Of a DNA stretch of 9,140 nucleotides, positions 6,387-9,140 are shown in pieces (the first letter of the stretch is position 1; each line of letters starts with the position of its first letter). This DNA is from Candidatus Micrarchaeota archaeon UBA95. GTDB lineage: Archaea; Micrarchaeota; Micrarchaeia; Norongarragalinales; Norongarragalinaceae. The stretch is taken from positions 976-10,115 of the forward strand of contig DALH01000032.1 in the NCBI GenBank assembly GCA_002499405.1. Reading direction: 5' to 3'. Below the pieces are notes generated by a model. It saw only the letters and a list, made by a program, of their open reading frames with translations. It was not told where the DNA came from and searched no databases. A program made the translations under genes and the position numbers.

Positions 6387-6453
6387 GCCGATAGCGATGT
6401 ACCAAACCGCGGTGTCGATATGAACTCTCGACCGCGACAAGCCTGTTACCCCC
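6387..6453 (-). other. Peptidyl-transferase-centre segment of 23S rRNA with rare bases
   Basis: This holds the equivalents of E. coli 2444-2510. Reading the minus strand against the E. coli text from memory, without gaps in the two core blocks, the differences are 2448 A to G (6449), 2496 C to U (6401), 2499 C to A (6398), 2503 A to C (6394) and 2505 G to A (6392). Retained: A2450, A2451, C2452, C2501, G2502, U2504 and U2506. The alignment is anchored by GTAACAGG on one side and by TTTGG / TCGGC on the other. Confidence 0.75.
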
Positions 6454-6973
6454 GGGGTAGCTTGTCTGTCAGAAACAGCCCCCATTAATGGGGAGCATGT
6501 TTGTTCGTTAAGCCCCACTTTCGTGCCTGCGACCCATTTTTTTAAGGTCTCAGTCAGGCCGACATTTGTCTTTGACCCTCTACAGCGCATTTCTGACGCG
6601 CTTGAGTCGACCTTTGGGCGCCTTTGTTTTCTTATCGAAGGCGTACCGCCCCAGTCAAACCACCCGCCTGCAGATGTCCCCCCCTTTCGGGGGGTTAGAA
6701 TCGTAGTTAGCGAATAGCAGTGTCACACTTTCGCCTATCGCCCTCGCCGGAACGGGGCGCGTAACGGCTCCTGCTTACGCTTTGATTCGCCGACCACGAT
6801 TCAACAACAAGTTGTGGTTAAGCTCCACGGGGTCTTCGTTTCCCGCTGGGAGTCCTCGGCATGTTCACCGAGAAGTAAGTTCACCAGGTTCAAGATAGGG
6901 ACAGTGGGAATCACGTTACGCGATTCATGCAAGCCGCCAATTAAGCGGCGAGGTATTACGCTACCTTAAGAGA

Positions 6974-6984
6974 GTCAGAGTTAC
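6974..6984 (-). other. Helix 69 loop of 23S rRNA with an unusual base
   Basis: The minus strand reads GTAACTCTGAC where archaeal 23S normally has GTAACTATGAC. The base equivalent to A1916 is C (plus-strand position 6978). A1912, A1913, C1914, U1915 and A1919 are kept, and the flanking stem GGGAGT/ACTCTC is intact. Confidence 0.75.
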
Positions 6985-8930
6985 TCCCGCTCTTTAGCAG
7001 TCCTTTGGCGGGTTGGAACCCGCTTTGAGATACTGCCAGTGAGCACGCGTCAGCCGCCGTACACAGCGTTTCCACTTTGCGACGACCTGTGTTTTAGATA
7101 AACAGTCGGAATCCCCTAGTCACTGCGACCTACAAAACCATCCTTGACGAATCTCAGACAATAATGTAGGCACCCCTTATACCAAAGGTACAGGGCTAAT
7201 TTGCCGAATTCCCTTACCTTGATTCTCCTGCCACGCCTTAGCTTTTTCCGCCAGGGTCACCTGTACTGGTTCTCGGTACGGTCTATCTGAATACTTCCAT
7301 CTTCCTTTTCATGGGCTCACGGAATCAACCCGATTCCCTGCTTAACCAACTGCTCCTCGTAATGAGACTTCGTTGGCCTGGTCAGGTTAAGCCGCCACAT
7401 GACGGCCGGGCTTGTCCGCAAGCGTTAGAAGAGTGGCTAGCGTTGCCGCGTGCGCCAGATAGGTACACGATTGTTAACGCGTTTCCCTTTCCCCTTCACG
7501 ATTACGTTTAGAGTTAGGACCGACTTACTCTTGGTCGACTAGCGTTGCCAAGAAAACCTAGCCCTTTCGGCGTCCAGGATTCTCGCCTGGAATTGATGCT
7601 ACTAATACCAAGATCTTCGTTGCAAACCGGTCTACAAGACCTTACGGCCTTGCTTCGGCCCGGCCCGCACGCCCGTTTACTATTCGCAGCCGACGGCTGC
7701 GAATCCACAATGTCGGTGAACGGCTTTAGTCCCGAGAGTTTACGACGCCTCAAATCTTGACGGGTCCGCTGTTACGCGTTGTTTAAAGGATGGCAGCTTC
7801 TGTTCCTACCTCCCCGCTGTCTAAGAAATAAGACATCTTGCTGGTTAACACTTAGCCGTTTCTTTGGGACCTTAATTGCAGTTGGGGTCATTCCCCCCTC
7901 GGAGTACGCGCTTAACTCGCACCCCCAACTCCCGGCTTCTGCGCCGAGGCACGGTTCGGAGTTTGACAAGAAGGCGAGGAATCACTCCCCCATTCCTTCA
8001 AATCCGTAGCTCTACCCGTCCTCCAGCTCTGCCGAGGCTGAACTGCGGTTCACTTCAACGGGAACCCGCTATTACCGAGCTCGTATGGAATTTCACCCCT
8101 AAACACAGGTCACCTAAGAGGATAGACCATCACTAGTTGCGGGCCTCCACCAACCGGAAGGTCGGCTTCGCCCTGCCCGTGCTTAGCTCGCTTCGGATTC
8201 GGGTCTCAAAACAGTGACTAGCGGCCGATTAAGACCGCATCCCTGGCCACTCGAAGTGGTTGCGGATATTCGCTTTCGCTTCGCCCAATGCTCGCCACTG
8301 CCTTGAACTCCTTGGCTGCTGCTTCGAGAGCGATGACGCAACGCCGGTCATATCATTCCTTTCACGCCGCGTCTTGTTGTCGCCGTTAACAGTTTCAGGC
8401 ACTTTTAACCCCGCTTTCGCGGTGCTTTTCAGTTTTCCTTTACAGTACTATGCGCTATCGGTCTGCAAGTATGTTTAGGGTTGCCAGTTAATGTCTGGCG
8501 CGTTCGTACTCCCAAACCGGGGAGCACTACTCTGGGTACCGGAACCACTCGCTCACTCTTCGCCTACCCGGCTATCACGGTCTATGACGCCCCTTTCCAG
8601 GGGACTTCGGCTAAGTTCACGAGAGTAAAATCCGGCCCGAACACCACATCTCTACTCCGGTCGCCCGAAGGATTCGGTTTGCCCTGAGCCGCTTTCGTTC
8701 GCACTACTCGCGGTATACCGGTTGGTATCTCTTCCTCCGCTTACTAAGATATTTCAATTCGGCGGGTGACGCCCCTCTCTCGAGGTAATTCGGGAATCCC
8801 GGGCTCAAAGGATGCATGCTCCTACCCCGGGCTTATCGCAGCTTGCCACGCCCTTCGTCGCTGTTGCAGCCCAACCATCCACTGTACGGCTTAATTGAAG
8901 TGTAGCACCAAATTAATGCTTCTACAGTGA

Positions 8931-9051
8931 ACACCCTTTTTCATTGACTCCACCTAAAATTCTCCCGAAAAAAGAAGTCCCGGTTTTAACCAAGAATCCT
9001 TTCCTCTAGAGAAAAGCTTTTTTGGCTTTCGTCAAATTGCCTACAACGCAC
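8931..9051 (-). other. 23S rRNA precursor leader: 5' half of the processing stem
   Basis: Upstream flank of the 23S gene, pairing with the trailer at 5840-5930 in several blocks. The base block 9051-9034 (gtgcgttgtaggcaattt) is the strongest. Relative to the trailer it carries about 25 extra bases at 9007-9033, including an AAAAGCTTTT palindrome, which would form a side bulge or small hairpin. Paired blocks nearer the rRNA include aagaatcctttcctc (8992-9006 on the plus strand) and actccacctaaaa (8947-8959). Confidence 0.85.
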
Positions 9052-9140
9052 TTCATCCGTTCTTCAGTGCAAGCAGTTCGCGAATGTCACAAGGGTGTTG
9101 TGCGTTTGTTCGCGAACCTCTAAAACGCCGGCAAGTTGTT
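9052..9140 (-). other. Upstream spacer of the 23S gene, no gene seen
   Basis: Apart from the stem-loop at 9075-9118 I see no coding region, no tRNA-like T-loop and no 16S 3' end (no anti-Shine-Dalgarno aggaggtgatcc on the plus strand) up to the window edge. If a 16S gene precedes the 23S gene, the spacer is longer than 230 nt. No clear TATA box for a separate 23S promoter is visible either. Confidence 0.6.
9075..9118 (-). other. Stem-loop in the 23S upstream spacer
   Basis: On the minus strand GGTTCGCGAA (9118-9109) can pair with TTCGCGAACT (9084-9075), giving 10 bp with one G-U. Inside the 24-nt loop CACAA and TTGTG form a second 5-bp stem around CACCC. Both arms contain the self-complementary TTCGCGAA, so other foldings are possible. 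It lies just upstream of the 23S processing stem. It does not look like a tRNA. Confidence 0.5.

Larger units (their letters stand above)
6008..8910 (-). rRNA. rrl: 23S ribosomal RNA, complete, about 2903 nt
   Basis: The minus strand reads as a full large-subunit rRNA. The ends are set by a perfect 9-bp terminal helix (tggtgctac at the 5' end, 8910-8902; gtagcacca at the 3' end, 6016-6008). Landmarks, 5' to 3': the start GCCGTACAGTGGATG (from about 8890); the GTPase-associated centre with CAGAAGC and CGTAACAGC (about 7770-7830); helix 69 and CTTAAGGTAGCG (about 6955-6990); GAAGACCCC with archaeal G at 2058 (about 6827-6838); P-loop GACTGGGGCGGTAC (about 6643-6656); GTAACAGG (6449-6442); A-loop GGTTGTTCATCC; GAGACAGTTCGG with A2602; the sarcin-ricin loop AGTACGAGAGGAACG (6243-6229). 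No intron-sized insertion is apparent. Several nearly invariant bases differ (see findings). No 5S or tRNA gene is visible beside it. Confidence 0.98.

Noticed and set aside
6258..8687. Many 60-110 codon open frames between 6258 and 8687 on both strands
   Set aside because: They lie entirely within recognisable 23S rRNA and show no protein motifs.
6008..8910. Archaeal intron or homing endonuclease insertion in the 23S gene
   Set aside because: Total length is about 2903 nt and the conserved landmarks follow each other at normal distances; no inserted ORF is recognisable.
9075..9118. Possible tRNA in the 23S upstream spacer because of ggttcgcgaa
   Set aside because: No T-arm of the right geometry, no acceptor stem and no anticodon arm can be drawn; it is a simple nested hairpin.
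1..9140. CRISPR array, insertion sequence or integrase attachment site
   Set aside because: No regularly spaced direct repeats, transposase motifs or tRNA-end duplications were seen; the only long inverted repeat is the rRNA processing stem.

Overview
The window looks like a piece of an archaeal chromosome, most likely from a fast-evolving small-genome lineage of the DPANN type. Three things point there. The 23S rRNA gene has archaeal signatures (G at the position equivalent to E. coli 2058, an archaeal-type helix 69 context) and archaeal-style precursor processing stems. The one clear intergenic promoter region has TATA-like elements about 25 nt from two start codons, as expected for leaderless archaeal genes. 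The small cysteine-rich, C-terminally anchored surface proteins are of a kind common in DPANN genomes. The phylum cannot be fixed by eye.

Layout. Positions 1-4485 are a tightly packed run on the minus strand, read from right to left: trkH (potassium channel subunit); an unusual in-frame fusion of a TrkA NAD-binding domain to endonuclease III; two paralogous cysteine-rich membrane-anchored secreted proteins; a third anchored protein with a long Pro/Thr/Ser stalk; and the first 155 codons of a DEAD-box RNA helicase that runs off the left edge. Junctions are 4-nt overlaps or gaps of 3-28 nt, so co-transcription from the trkH promoter is plausible. Positions 4537-5827 hold two plus-strand genes one base apart: a HAD-family phosphatase and a 204-aa protein I do not recognise. 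The 51-bp gap between trkH and the HAD gene seems to carry one TATA-like element usable in both directions.

Positions 6008-8910 are a complete 23S rRNA gene on the minus strand, convergent with the two plus-strand genes. Its ends are set by a perfect 9-bp terminal helix. The flanks (about 5840-5930 and 8931-9051) are complementary over several long blocks and form the precursor processing stem. No 5S or tRNA gene is seen next to it, and the 16S gene, if linked, lies beyond the right edge.

Most notable: (1) the TrkA-N/endonuclease III fusion, which has lost the TrkA C-terminus, the first Nth helices and the fourth iron-sulphur cysteine; (2) a 23S rRNA with several substitutions at nearly invariant peptidyl-transferase-centre positions (equivalents of 2448, 2499, 2503, 2505, 2586) and in helix 69 (1916); (3) an exceptionally clear 23S processing stem; (4) the paired cysteine-rich surface proteins.
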